DNA from: Macquaria australasica
Lineage: Eukaryota > Chordata > Actinopteri > Centrarchiformes > Percichthyidae
Reading direction: 5' to 3'
DNA: 64,000 bases
NCBI GenBank assembly: GCA_005408345.1
Contig: SEMN01000701.1
Location: 124,001-188,000, forward strand
In this document: in pieces, positions 12,214 to 25,800 of the stretch
Layout: the number at the start of each line of letters is the position of its first letter
Numbering within the stretch: position 1 is the first letter of the stretch
Position numbers and translations under genes: made by a program
The notes under the pieces: generated by a model
Databases searched by the model: none
The model's input: the letters and a program-made list of their open reading frames with translations, nothing else
What the model was told of the DNA's origin: nothing

Positions 12214-12384
12214 TCCAAGGACGAAATATTCATGCTCTCCCTCGTCTTCCTCCACCTCCTGCAGCTCGAGGGGCCGTCTGCCTTCTCCGGTAATGGGGGG
12301 TGATGAAGGTGTTGAAGGAGGTGAGTAGTCCTCTACGACTGAATGGAGGCTAGCATCCACCTTTGAATCACTGTAATTCTCCAT
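12214..12384 (-). CDS. candidate first coding exon of an unrecognised gene
   Basis: On the minus strand an ATG in strong context (AACATGG) opens 57 codons that begin MENYSDSKVDAS and end EHEYFVLG. They are followed directly by GTGAGTAA, an excellent donor, in phase 0. The peptide is acidic and rich in Ser and Pro (PPSTPSSPP), like a disordered N terminus. The partner exons should lie at lower coordinates on the minus strand, but I could not identify any between 6.6 and 12.2 kb, so the next exon is missing, very short or beyond the connexin. I do not recognise the family. It may be a real host gene start or an exon relic. Confidence 0.45.
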
Positions 12385-12419
12385 GTTTGATATGACACGC
12401 CCACTTTTCAATGTTCATA

Positions 12420-14205
12420 TCCAATTCCTCCCAACGCTACGTCCTGCCTGAGGAAGCAGGAACAGATGCAATTTTAAGAACTTTTTTGTGGAAAGAACTT
12501 TTTTCTTTTCTTCGCCTAAGTTGTGCACATGTTTAACTTGGTGGAAGCAAATCCAGTTTTTGTTATTATTCCTTATAGGGTACCTCAGTTAATTCGGCGT
12601 TCATAATAACTCTGAAAGTAGTGTCGATTGGCCAACAAAACTATTTTCAAGTTTTATTTTGACGGATTTAGAATTAAGAAGAAGTTTAGCAGAGCCGCTA
12701 TCCGACTCCAGCTGCCATCTACGGATCAAGAATCATCGCACACAGCGCTTGCCTGCCAGCTGTCAAAACAATTCCTGTGGCAGCTTTTGCATAAAAAGAC
12801 TTTTGCATCCCCACGCTAGTGGGCAACCTAAGACCACCAGAAACATCGCTGTTTGAGACAACTCGCTCTGCCACCACCACGTCCCAGTGGGCGACACCTC
12901 GCTGGGAGGTCGTGAGGTGAAACTGGAGCTGAAGCGACAGTTTGTGGTCCCTCTGCCAAAAGACTTCATCGGAACCAATCTGCAAAAGTAGGTAAAATCC
13001 AATCTGCTGCTGTGATAAAGAGCTGATGTCGAATGTTAAATTTAGGTCCTAGAGAAATAAATTATTAACCTAGCGTTCATTCGTTCTCTACCTAAATCTC
13101 ATACTCTTATTACTATCGCCAAAGATAATTCATTCTTGAAATTGCTATTCAAACAATCTATATTCTATGTTTATTTTATTTTATTTTACATCATATCATT
13201 ACGTAATATCTCGTATATTCACTCTATTCACCTGTTAATAAGCATTTAGTTATAAATAAATGTTTCTATCTATCACCAAGTTTTGTCTGTGAATGTTTCT
13301 TCATAGCAGAGATCAAGGATCAATGTATTGAGATTTCACCCCTCAGGTAATAAGACTGATCAATTTAATTTTTTTCCCCTTTGATTGAAGGTGGCGCCCT
13401 GAATTTGATAATATAATTTTAACATAGGTTACACTACAGTGTATTGTAAAAAAAAAAAAAAAAAAAAAAAGGACAATAAAACAGAGGATTTGTCAAGATG
13501 ATATTTTCCTTTTAATTACAAACACACATGTCACTGACCAGCCCTGTGTATGAATTACTTACAGTCTGAAACAGGGGTGGACACCCGGGGCTTAGCACTG
13601 AAATCTTTGAATGAGTCTGGGTTCACACATCAATCGATAAATATTGCAATATAAATAAGTGCTATATGAATAAACAATTTATTATTATCATTACTTCAAA
13701 CACAGTTAACTGTAAATTTGATCTTGCCTCCTTTAACATACTAATTACTAATAAACTAATTAAAACAAATTTTATTTCACTTCCTTATGGAACAATTAAT
13801 TCAATGAGAAAAACCAACATCATAAAAAAAAGCCACCATGGCGCTCATAAGTAACATTAGCATCTGCCAAATATTATGGCAAACATGAAAAAATGCTCCA
13901 TCCAGTTGTGAACAAATATTCCAACCAGTTATTATTTTCCTGAAAAGACGCTAGAACTGATCACCAATCAAAGATGATGCTGTAAAGGGCGGCGCTCTTG
14001 TAGTAAAGATAGAAATAAAACATTATTTATTGAGTTTAAAGGTTCATTGTTGACAGTGGAAATGATAGTTTAGATGCTTCTGTCAAATGTCTTTTATATA
14101 ACATAATAATATTTATCAAAGAGAATTGGGACTCTATCAATGAAATTATAGTTGATTATTGGGTAAGTGTATTATAATGCAGCAATGTATGTTTTTATAT
14201 TCATA
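12420..14205. other. non-coding interval with a poly(A) tract
   Basis: No gene could be supported. The plus-strand frame from about 12850 to 12990 (ending PLPKDFIGTNLQK, then a stop) looks mildly coding-like but has no start or acceptor I can defend. A run of 23 A lies at 13448-13470. Confidence 0.4.
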
Positions 14206-14208
14206 TAT

Positions 14209-15198
14209 ACATCGATCAGCCATAACATTATGACCACCTGCCTAATATTGTGTAGGATCCCCCTTTTGCCGCCAAAACAGCCCTGACCCGTCGAGGCCTG
14301 GACTCCACTAGACCTCTGAAGGTGTGCTGTGGTATCTGGCACCAAGACGTTAGAAGTAGAAGTCCTGTAAGTTGCAAGGTGGGGCCTCCATGGATCGGAC
14401 TTGTTTGTCCAGCACATCCCACAGATGCTCAACTGGATTGAAATCTGGGGAATTTGGAGGCCAAGTCAACACCTTGAACTTGTTGTCGTGTTCCTCAAAC
14501 CATTTCTGAACCATTTTTGCAGTTTGGCAGGGCGCATTATCCTGCTGAAAGAGGCCACTGTCATTTGGGAATACCGTTTCCATGAAGGGGTGTACTTGGT
14601 CTGCAACAATGTTTAGGTAGGTGGTACGTGTCAAAGTAACATCCACATGAATGGCAGGACCCAAGGTTTCCCAGCAGAACATTGCCCAAAGCATCACACT
14701 GCCTCCGCCGGCTTGCCTTCTTCCCATAGTGCATCCTGGTGCCATATCTTCCCCAGGTAAGTGATGCACACACACCTGGCCATCCACATGATGTAAAAGA
14801 AAATGTGATTCATCAGACCAGGCCACCTTCTTCCATTGCTCCGTGGTCCAGTTCTGATGCTCACGTGCCCATTGTAGGCGCTTTCGGTGGTGGACAGGGG
14901 TCAGCATGGGCACCCTGACCGGTCTGTGGCTACGCAGCCCCATACGCAACAAACTGCGATGCACTGTGTGTTCTGACACCTTTCTATCAGAACCAGCATT
15001 AACTTTTTCAGCAATTTGAGCTACAGTAGCTCTTCTGTTGGATCGGACAACATGGGCCAGCCTTCGCCCGCCCATGACCACCGGTTTTCCTTCCTTGGAC
15101 CACTTTTGGTAGGTACTGACCACTGCAGACCGGGAACACCCCACAAGAGCTGCAGTTTTGGAGATGCTCTGACCCAGTCGTCTAGCCATCTCAATTTG
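14209..15198 (-). mobile_element. Tc1-like transposon, 5' end missing
   Basis: The 3' end has the terminus 'GATCAGCCATAACATTATGACCAC' (from about 14214), shared with the 57.8-kb end of the second Tc1 copy. Similarity to that copy ends near 15198, just upstream of the transposase HTH region ('agccatctcaatttgg'), so the 5' terminus and leader are gone. It carries the broken transposase described separately. Confidence 0.85.
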
Positions 15199-15234
15199 GT
15201 GTGTGGTGATGTGTGTTTTTGGTATGGAAAGCAT
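14350..15234 (-). pseudogene. Tc1/mariner-family transposase, truncated and frameshifted
   Basis: The transposase binds the element ends and cuts and pastes DNA. A 294-residue frame keeps the helix-turn-helix part (EMARRLGQSISKTAAL) and all three catalytic positions: WSDESHF, FQQDNAPC and SPDFNPVEHLWD. Its first roughly 14 residues (MLSIPKTHITTHQ) come from flanking DNA, because the element is deleted near 15198. The last part is out of frame after NLQD near 14355-14365: the expected C-terminal stretch (TSWCQIPQHTFRGL) continues in another frame at 14228-14422. It is therefore inactive. A more damaged relative lies at 52.4-57.8 kb. Confidence 0.88.
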
Positions 15235-16673
15235 GATAACCAGTTTAATCAGAATGTGTTATTTGCTAGATCATAAACATTTACTAAAATAACATTGCCT
15301 CTGACTTCATTTTGCCACCATATTTGTCCAGACTTGATGATCAAACTTTGAAGCTGATGTTACTTTGAGACCATTCATATTTTTGTTCACTGGTGCTGGT
15401 GAAGGGGAGTATATTCAATTAGTTTAGATTAGATTCAACTTTATTGTCATTGCACTGGCATCTAACCAGAATATATAGAATATATATATATGGTAGCTTC
15501 CTCTGCATTGTTTTCCTTTGTGTGGTTCCTGTGGTTTCCATATGGCAGATAAGACATTATAAGACATTCATCTCAGGTTTAATTATGTGATTTTATTATA
15601 GTGTTGTCTCCCTCAAATCAACTATAATGGTAAATTGTAACATATTACTATGATGTGCAGTTAAGAATAAAGAGAAAGTAACACTTTATTTAACTTTGTA
15701 AAGTGGGTGTTAACTACTGCTCAGGTCAGTAGTAAACTATTAAATTAAATATGGAAATCTTAAATACGTACAATCCCCATCCAGCTAGTACTGTAACTCA
15801 AAGCCTCACCACAATTGATGAGTGAACATTACTCTCTAGAACTCCTTAGAGAGTGATTATCTTTGCTAAAAGATGTGACTCATCTGCCCCTCTCTTCAGA
15901 AAATACAAACTTCTATCAATTTATAATGTGAACATATACCAGACTTGTGTATTCATGTATAAATATGTACACCTAACTCATGACTTGCCTAGTCTTCTTC
16001 AGACATTCACTCATATTCCACAAGACACTAAGACTTTCATCTTCCGTAATGTCGGACTTCCCTTAATCAATATTCAGCAGGAGCATCTTTTTGGAACAAC
16101 TTCCATCACTATAATCAACATCTACTCAAAAAACATCTGAAAAGGACTCTAATTAGCAAAGATTTACAGTTTATGGATTTCATTGTAATGCATCTCAACT
16201 TGTAAACAAATATTTCTATGTAAATTGTACATGTCTACCACATTTCTATTACTGCTTAGTCTTGAAATTTGGATGAATTACACAATCTTTGTTTTTATTT
16301 TGACTATTGATATTTTATTGGGGGGAGGGGGTATCTTCATAAGCCATTTTTGGCTTCTAATTTAATTCTTACTGTGCAAATAAACTAAACTAAACTAATG
16401 ACAAGTTTTTATATAGGAAATAACTGCCCTTTATAATATGTAAGCAATACTTTTTTTATGTATTAACTGTTTATATTATATATATTATTGCATCTTTGTT
16501 TGTCCTCCTTATTTATTTGTTTATTAGGTTAGGTTTATTAATACTTTGACTTTCTTCTCATTTTCTCATTTTGCTGCCTGCTGGAGTTGAAGCTGATCTG
16601 AGGTTTTAAATGTTAAATCAAAGTGAAAAAGTTAATCCGTTCTCTGTCAGTCTCCCTCCAGCATTAGTCACTG
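15235..16673. other. interval between Tc1 relic and ankrd6, includes ankrd6 3' UTR
   Basis: Nothing coding is supported. The part next to 16674 is probably the 3' UTR of ankrd6: several TTTATT motifs (AATAAA on the minus strand) lie at about 16510-16540. A short (TA)n stretch lies near 15482-15492. Confidence 0.45.
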
Positions 16674-16868
16674 TCAGGGTGCATCTGCGTCTGCATTGTC
16701 ACTGGTCTTAAGCCTCTGAAGCTCCTCCTCCAGCGTGCTTATTCGCTGCAGCAGCTCCTCCCTGTCCTGCTGGGCTCTGAGCTCCGTCTGCTGCTCCACC
16801 TCCATGATCTTCCTCTCGTACCAACGCTCCAAGTGAGTCGACACAGTCTCAAAGAAACGCTGAGTCAC
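16674..16868 (-). CDS. ankrd6: ankrd6 exon 14, C-terminal coiled coil
   Basis: 195 bp including the stop codon. It reads VTQRFFETVSTHLERWYERK, then a heptad-like EELLQRISTLEEELQRL, and ends ADADAP. It matches the conserved C terminus of ANKRD6. Acceptor CATCCTGTCAG|. Confidence 0.93.
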   Translation of the reverse strand: MTQRFFETVSTHLERWYERKIMEVEQQTELRAQQDREELLQRISTLEEELQRLKTSDNADADAP

Positions 16869-19800
16869 CTGACAGGATGGCAACAACACAATTGAAGAGA
16901 AAGTTTTAAGATCATCTTGAATTCAGATTTTTTTCCAACCGCAGGAAATTAAGTTCTTAAATAAATAGTTCAACATTTTTGGAAATGTGCTTATTTACTT
17001 TCTTTCTGAGAGTGTAATGAGAAGATCAATATTAGTCTAATGTCTGTGTGTTAAGTACAAGGCTAGAGCTGGGAGGCGATTAGCCTAGCTTAGCATAAAG
17101 ACTGGAAGCAGGGGGAAACAGCTAGCGTGGTTCTGCCAGAAGTTAAAAAACACACCTACCAACAGCTCTAAAGCTCACCAATTAATGCATTGTATCTCAT
17201 TAGTTTAATATGTAAACAAATAGATACGTAAGGACAATAATTTGTGGTGTTAGGGGGAGTTATGTGCTGGAAATATTTCAGTGCCGAGTGCACTGACTTC
17301 CCAAAGTCTGTCAGGTTTGGTAACATCTTGCCTGTATAGAGACCACAGGGCTCACTGATGGTATCTGGCAACCCGCGCTACATGCCAAGCTGCATTTCTT
17401 TGTTAGTGTCGTGGGAAAAAAAAGGCTAGGGTTAAATATACTGGGAACTGGCTAACGGCAAGAATAAGTTTTTCTTCCATTTTTTAGACAGAACAGAACA
17501 CCAATTGTGGGGAGAGAGAAGGGGACTGGAAATGGTGAAACAAAAACATATGACTGGTTGACGTTTCACCGCGTCATTGGAGCACTGAAAAAAGTTGAGG
17601 CCAGCTAAACTTTGATTTGTAGCGCGTCACGCAGCGACAAATGTCGGCCGTCAGTTTGTAGCTTCATGTCACCGGCTTCCATTGAAAATGACTTGTGGCC
17701 TGTTGCTTTGTCGCCAGTAGTCTGACACAGCATAAGACTGTAAGCCCATCTCCACCTCTGCATTTAACCCACAGACATGAGATTGATATTGATCTACTCA
17801 TCTCACTCTCAGAGAGAAAGGGAAAAAACATTTCTTCCTGAAATGTTGAACTATTCCTTTAATAGTACTGTAAGTTCCTGTAAAAGATCTCATTGTATTT
17901 TCGTAGTTCTGGCCATCATTTCTATTAGTTAGAAAAATTGCATTCACAAAGTTAATTGCCAAAAACTGTGTGCACACAACTACAGTAGGTCATAGCTGCA
18001 GCAGGAAGTGGGTCTGTAAACTGTGATGGACAGTTTGAATAATAGTTTCAGTTTTCTCTCCTAGAGGTTTTCTTTCCAAGCTGTGTCATCGCTGACTGCT
18101 TGTGTTTCCCTTGTGTGTGTGTGTGTGTGTGTGTGTTACCCTTCTTCACCTTGTTTTTAGAGATGTCTCCTGCTATTAACTTGGTGAGTACCACTTTACT
18201 CATGAAACTGATGATAGAAATGATGGCCAAAATGACAAAAACAAGACTCATGTTGTAATAAAGTGTAAGTATCCTCTAAGGCTTTAAGAAAAGCATGTTT
18301 TGGAGCATGCTTGCTTGATTGACAGGTCCAGTCCAAGCCTGTCACTGCTTTGCTGCTGTGGTGGCCAGTTCCTCATCCCACCCATTAGTACACTCACCTC
18401 CATGGCGTGCAGATTGTTCCTCTCCTGGCTGAATGTGGGCTCAGTGGGAAGGTCGATGAAGAACTCCAGTGTTCTGGTGCCTTCAGTGTGTATACCTGCA
18501 CACCTGCGGGCACTCATCTCTCCCAAGTGTTTTCTGTATTGTCTATCACAGCTGTGTTCCTGATTCTGGATCAGTCTGGGCCCGTGGTCACTGATTCTGG
18601 ACTGGCTGCTGCTACTTGAGAAGCCCTCCCCACACAGTGGCCCCACTGCTGCTATGGGACTGTCCTGCACTCCTGGAGGCTGCCAGAAGGGGTCAACAGA
18701 GCCAAGCAGGAGGCCTGAGATGTGGGTGGTAGGCAGAGGAAACAGGGCTGTGTTTTCATAGTCATCTGATAGGAGAGGTGCGGGGTTAAAGAAAAAATAA
18801 ATCATCTACTTAACACAAAATGAATAGAGAATTATGTATATAGCACCATAACAAATGACCACAATATACAAATGACAAGCATTCATTCAGCAGCTGAGAT
18901 ATAAGACTTTCAAATATTGATTTTGACAAAGAAGCAATTCTGATTAATCCAAATAAATCATTCAAATTTCTGACTTTCCAAATGGTCTTCAGTGGATGGA
19001 GTTTGCTTTGTTGTAATGGAGATGGCTCAGTCGTCATCATGTAACCTACCATGACGACTAAGCCATCTCCATGATAACTGAGCAAAATCCATCCGCTGAT
19101 AAAAACCATGGTACACTTGAAACTTCCAGAAAAAGCTAGTAAGTGAACATTGAGTTAAGATTTTTTTTTTGTCAAACTATTATTTTCAAGGTTCCAACTC
19201 CCATGCTTCATTTCTAAATGTGTGTGCACACTGAATGAAAATGAAATGCAGTTTCTGATTCTGCACTTTCATTTTAATTCATGCAGGATTGTATCCCCAT
19301 AAACAACCGGCATCACAGCCCATTTAAAGGTTGGGTAGGCAGTTTTCTTTTGGTGTCACTGGGCAAAAATGCCATATTAACCGTGCAGCATCTTGTAATT
19401 TAAGTGGTCTGAGAGTAAACCTCTACTTCTGCCCCCCCTCTTGCCTCTGTTTTCAGGCTTCAGAAAATCTATCCCGTGACGATAGACTTCAGCCTATCAC
19501 AGGTTATTTCAGAGAGACGGTGTGTTCGTATTGGCTAAGCTACAAGAGCAGATGTGTGTGCACGTCCCTTCAGACGGTGAAAACGTGATTCAGTGGTGGA
19601 AAATCCTGCCGAAAATCCTGAAACTTGTGATAAATTTCCAACACCTCCTTTGCCTACAACGGTGTATAGTACAAAACAACACGTCCCGGCTCCACACGGA
19701 GCTTCAGGCTCATTACGTTCAATGCCATGGCGCTTGTAGTGAAGAGTGGCAAAGAGGCATGATGACAAGCAGTGGGGAATAACTTTTGACGGGGGACAGT

Positions 19801-22800
19801 GGTGTGAGTGTGGTGTACTAGCCTCTCTCCCCGCTGCTGGACGGCGTTGCAGCTTCCTCTGAAGCCTGGGGCGCTCTGCTCTGCGGCCGGGAAGCGCTGG
19901 AGGGGCGTCTTTGAGAAAACAGGTAGCGACGGGAGGGACCGCGGTCTCGGCGAGGCTCACGCCGTGGAGAGCGAGCCCTACGAGGGATACGGTTTCGCAG
20001 GGGAAGCGACTCCTTCTGCTGCCGGTCGAAGTTGTGGGTTTGGTGGGAGGGGCTTAGCGGAGGGTTTTGCCTAGGTTGCACAGATTCTGCCTACCCCAGC
20101 TTTAAGCTTAGAAGGCTAAAAAGTTTATAAAAACTTGACATGACAAATGGTCAATATTATTGTTCAAAAGTTGTGCCAATTTATACATTACTTCTCCATT
20201 AAATATTTCCGTTAGATCTTATTGAATGCGTTACTCCTCTCTGCTGTGAAAACATGTCTTCATGGTTTGTGCCACTGACCTGTTGATACTGTTGCAGTGA
20301 TAACAGCCATAAATTATTGCTGAATGCCCCTTTAAAATGGTCTACATTGAGTGCATTGTAGAAGCTGTTCTTGCACATACCTGGTGAGCTGTCCACTTTC
20401 ATTTCAAAGTATGTCCTGCTCCCCATCTGCTCCTGCTCTGGGCCTCCCAGACTGTGGGTGGATTTAGATGGCAGGACGTTAATGTAGGTAGCCAGTGAAG
20501 TGCTGCTGTCTCCAGACAACACAGACAGCAGGGGGTGTGATTCCAGGTCAGCGTCTGCTACAGACTGCTCCACAGATGGTGAGGAGAGGAGTTTGTAATA
20601 CTGGGCTTTGGCTGGGATGTGGACGTCCATGTCCTTCAGCTGGGACATACACCATCTCTTCACTTCATGACTCACTGCTGCCTGCTTGAGATAAGAAATG
20701 AAGCTGCTGTATGTTCAAACCTGTCATTAACAAGGGCACATACTCATTAGACCTTAACAGCAGATATTTCTCACTTCCATTTGTGTTGTACCAAAAAGAT
20801 TGCTCTCTCTCTGAAGTGCAAAACATGACAAAAATCCATTCTGACTTTTTTCTTGGAATTGTGCAATTAAGTTCGACTTTATGTATTTTTCATTTCCCGA
20901 TCAGTCAGCACCCCATAGCAGTGCCGACCATGACATAATATCTCTTCTGACTTAAATCTCAATTTCTAAGTTTAATCTGAGAATTCTGACTTTTATCACA
21001 CCACAATTTCTGGCTTTACTCTTACAATTCTAAGATCAAGCTCAGTGAAAACCTGAGTCAAGCTATTATGTAACCATTTTGGATTTTTCTGACAGAAAAA
21101 TGATCAAATTTTAAATTAAACTGAAATTAAAATTCAGTTTTGCTAAGAAATCTACACATAATCTATAAATATATTCTTGGTGTTTGACTTGTTAAAATTG
21201 TAATTACCAAAAAGAGTAAAGATACATTTTTCTGCAGTGATAGTGTCCCCTAAATTGATGTTCTTCAGCAGGCGTGCATTTTTGGTTCCAACTCACTATG
21301 TTGATTTCCACAAATATGTCCAAAAATATGAAAAATATGCACAATAGTAGTAATAACAGTGAGGACAATTCAAATTTAAGTTTGACTTTAAAAACACACA
21401 AAATACAGGCAACCAGCAGTTTTACTCAAAAAACAGATATTGGTATCAAACTTCTGAAAATCAGTTTAAGACAGTGAAGGTGTAAAAGTGAATTGAAGAC
21501 ATGATCTGTAAGCAGAGACAGAGTAGAGGCAGACCCGGTGTCTGTTCCTGCGCTCCATTTTGCTCAGTCTACTGTTGACCTGCTTGTGGACGTTCAGGAT
21601 GTGTAGCCTCGTCTCCTCCTGTGTGGCCTTCAGTTGGCTCTCCAGCTTCTCGAGCAGGGGCTTACAGTGGCATCCCTTGGCTGGTGCCTAAAGAGAATGG
21701 TCACAAGTCACAAACTGCACACTCAGAAGGGAGAATTCCATAGAGTACCCTGTTAATGGTTTGTCTTTGAGCTCAGCACGCTTAACATGTTAAGTTTTAG
21801 AACCCAGATTTTTTCAAACTCTGCTCCAAGCATTGTGGTTTTGATAAGTTCCACCGCTGTTTTACCCTCTCAGTGCTCTGGGACCTCCTGACTTATAAAT
21901 TAAGCTCTGAGCATAACCACTGCTTTATAAAAAATGACAGTAACCTGTCTAATGTTGCCGTCCTTGTCACGGTACAGTGTGTAAAGCTGATAGGTTTTTC
22001 CATTCTGAGCCGAACTATCTTCATCATCATCCCAGAGCAGATCCTTCTTAATGTGGAAGTCATTCTTGCCTTTTCTCAGATCATCTTCATTCAAAGCCTT
22101 CAAATGAGTAAAAGATTTTATCTAAAAATGTATCTGGTCATCACTACAAACATTAGCGTAGTTTTGCCAGCTTATTTAATTATCCACAAGAGCAACTGCA
22201 AGCAAAACTGCAAAAAAGCAATGTTGCACTGATTGATTGTATATGCAAGTATACAATCCATCAGTGATTCTCTACTTCACCACCAAGACACATCAGCTTC
22301 ATTGCAGGAAAATATATTAACTTATATTTATTGAGGTTGAATATACGACAACAAATTTTTTAGTGCATCCATCTAGTGACCATTAGAAGAACTGCAACTT
22401 AGGCACATCCATATTAGCTTTAACACTTTATGGTGGGCCTCACTTGTCTTTCAAGTAATAAAATCACAGAAGAGAAAAGTGGTTCTCTGTGCATCTTCCA
22501 ACAATGTGCAGCTGGATCAGGTGCTTCTCAGGTCAAAGACAACAAACTTCAGAGGGGAGGAACGATTGATTTGTAGCCCCTAACAGTGCAAACAGACACT
22601 ACTACTGTATGTCTTCGTCAGAGTCAAAATATTTCAAATTGTGTCTTCTTTGGAATAAGAGCATTATTTATAAATAATAATAATCAAAGAAAATATGACA
22701 CAGCAATGGCTAACAAAGTTTAGGACTTATGTAATTAGCAGTGTTGGTGGTAATTTTCCTGATATGTAGCTGTTCACTCAGAGACACAAGTTTGTCAAGG

Positions 22801-25800
22801 AATAGACCATTTATTGCCAATGGGTACACAGTTACATTTAGCAAAAATGGCTCGGTTCTTTGACGGAGCTCTCAAAGAATCTGCGCATGACTTCAACATC
22901 ACCACCACTAAGCTTTCGACTTGTAATTTGAATTTGAGTGCTTACCTCTTTTACAAAAGCCTTTAGGAAAGTTTGAGTTAGAATAGTTTGCAAGAGCGTG
23001 AGTATAAACCCAACGAGGCTGTAAAGGCGGACGAGTGAGTACAGACTTCAGAATTGACAAGTGGGGTATTTACTGACATATTTTATGTCGCAGAACAAAA
23101 AGTGAAACTCTCTTCAGCTTATTTCAGGCATTTCAGGCACCTTATTTCAGGCGTCTAACCAAAAACCCATTCAAGGAACCAGAAGTGCAAACATGCTAAC
23201 TCATTTCCAGGTTTTAGGACTCATTCCTGCAGCGCTCTATTGATATGACTGGATGTTAGACAGCTAGTAGCCAAGCAGCTGATCTTTCAATGAACCACTG
23301 ATGTTGAAGCATTAATAAAACAGTGGAGTGCCTATCAGCTGATGCAAAAGTGACTTCAGTGTGCCCAGAACTACCTCAGTACTCTCTTCATGTGTGAACA
23401 GCACCATAACCTCCAGTTTTGAATCTAACATAAAAACATCCACTGTGGACTAGCTGAGCATGCCGGTCCTGGAGTCTCTGTTGTCGACCTACCTGTTCCT
23501 TGACTCTCCTCTTGTGGTTGCTGTAGGGGCTGCTGTTGGTGGCTGGGGTCTTGTGGTAATGCTGGTGCTGCCGCTGCTGATGCTGGTGGTGAGGATCCAC
23601 CTTGACGTCAGTTCTGCACTCCATTTGTTCACTGTGGAGGGTTTCCTCCACCACAGAACTGCTGTCCTTCTCAGGACACACAGACAAGAGGTACAGCATG
23701 AAATACAATTCAAATGCACACTGAAAGCTGCAGTCAATGAAACAACGACAGTAAATGCTAGAACCATTTTTTAATTTCTGAAATTTTTAAGATATGACAT
23801 AATGTCACCAACAAAATTGTAAGAATTCTCTCAATAGCTCATGAGACCAATCCTCTTACCTCCATATGCTATAAAGAATGATTGTTTCTGGTATTTTCTT
23901 ACTTTGTTTGGTAGAATTTCTACTCTGGTGACATACTGGGTCCTGCGCTCAGCTGTCAGTCGTTCTCGCTGTTTCTTTATTGTTCTTCCTCGCATGAAGC
24001 GATGTATCTGAAGACAATTAGAAAATCACAAAAACTGTGATTATGATAGTTATGAGCTCAGAGTAAAAAAAGATCAAATTGATACAAATCACATTCTTGA
24101 CAGTGTACACCCTAACGTTAACTTTATAATGCGGATACCAACCTGAGGAGCTCTGGCCAGGAGAAGTGCCACATCTTTGTGGTTGTTATCTCTGGCTTTG
24201 TCAAGGGCTGTTTTACCTGCCTGGAAGTGAACAGTATATCATAAACACTAGAAACCTCAATGACATTTCACATGACAGTAATGTAATATTCACCCTGTAT
24301 TCCACTGTGAAAAAACAAAAATAAGAATTTGAAAGACTTGCACATGTCAAAACCGAAAGTTGCACTTGCTGCGCTGAACAACGTCCAGGGCACTGAGCTG
24401 TCACTCAAAAACTCATCAGCCAGTGGGGACGCACCACTGAAAAAACCCGCCCACGCGAGAGGTTTGTGCCAGAACTGCAAACAAAAACTCAGGCAGTGCA
24501 AATGAGAGAGCTGCAACGTAACCGCAAAGCTGACAGTGAGGGCAAAAGTCTGATCAGTGAGAAAGAGCAGAGGGAGCTGTAAACAAAAGGACATATGTTC
24601 AAAAAAGTTATAAGGCTAATAATTTATACCATTACACAAATCATTTCTTGTTTTTGTTTGATATTTAAGACGTTTTGTTTGATTATATTGACACAAATAT
24701 GATTCCATACTGGAAGAGCTTTTCAGAGTTTGAAAAATAACTCTGATGATGTCATCAGGGTTATCCCCACTTGGGCTTGAGACTTAAAATGTTTATCACT
24801 ATGCCTGCATTAAAAAAGTGGAGGTGTGAGCTTTGAAAGAAGTAGGCATTTAGGAGTAAGGGCGGTCTGATGAAAGACATAATCAAATTGCAGCATGCAG
24901 AAAGGAAATGTAGTATGCTGTGTTTTTGGTGTTTTACCCATACTAAATTCTGGATGTGAGCACTCATGGTACTAATGCTTTGGTAGTGGTGATGGTGTTC
25001 ATATTTAGTTGTAATTAAGTGTGCCATTATATCACAGAGCAAAACAGAGCAATTACATATAATATTGTTGTTATGAGCACCATGTGTTACTGTGTCTAGA
25101 AATAAGTTGACAATATAAATAAAAACTTAGAACAGTTTGATATTTTGTGATATCTAAATAATTCAGTTGTGAACCTGTGAGGACTAAGCATTCAGCTTGT
25201 AGACTTACATTGTTTCTGATTTTGCCATCAGTCTCTGCCTCCAGTAAGAGCTGAACTGTCCTCTTATGGTTCAGAGCAGCAGCCACATGGAGAGCTGTGT
25301 CGCCTCCCTACAGGCAGACACAGACACATACAGTACATCATGTATGTGTGTGTCTGTGTTTGCTTGTCTGCAGTTTCTGAACACTTTATTTCACCAGTCC
25401 ATCATTTCCAAAGAACTTTCTAGGAAAATTCCTAGAAAGAACTGTGTAATATGGTGAAGTATATTTTCATTGCGCAGTAGATCAGGTGAACATGCAACAA
25501 TGTCTCATTTGTCTATAGGCAAGCATGCAATTCAACAAATATAATGGATAAAGTTTCCAATAATAAATGGGTATTTACTCGGAAGCAGTTCTTAAAAGAA
25601 ACTGGCTACACTGAAACCTAAATACAGTGGTGGAAAGTAAATAAGTACATTTACTCCAGTATTGTACTTAATACAATTTTGAGGTATTTCTATTTACATT
25701 TTACTCTAGTTTATACGTCTGTGCCGGTACATTTCAGACTGAAATATTGTACTTTTTGCTGCTCTTCATTTAGATTGTTTGAGTTACTTTGCCGATTAAC

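Noticed and set aside
18048..18251. Minus-strand frame MSLVFVILAIISIISFM..., a possible single-pass membrane micropeptide in an ankrd6 intron
   Set aside because: It runs straight into the (TG)n microsatellite (HTHTHT), has no known family, and hydrophobic frames are common in AT-rich introns.
19535..20081. GC-rich frames of 87-141 residues, echoed at 61391-61823
   Set aside because: They belong to the TTAA-flanked repeat. The open frames differ between copies and have no domain.
21120..21300. Possible missing ankrd6 exon between exons 11 and 12
   Set aside because: A minus-strand frame near 21280-21250 (ARLLKNINLGDTI) is suggestive but has no clear splice sites, and exons 11 and 12 already join in phase.
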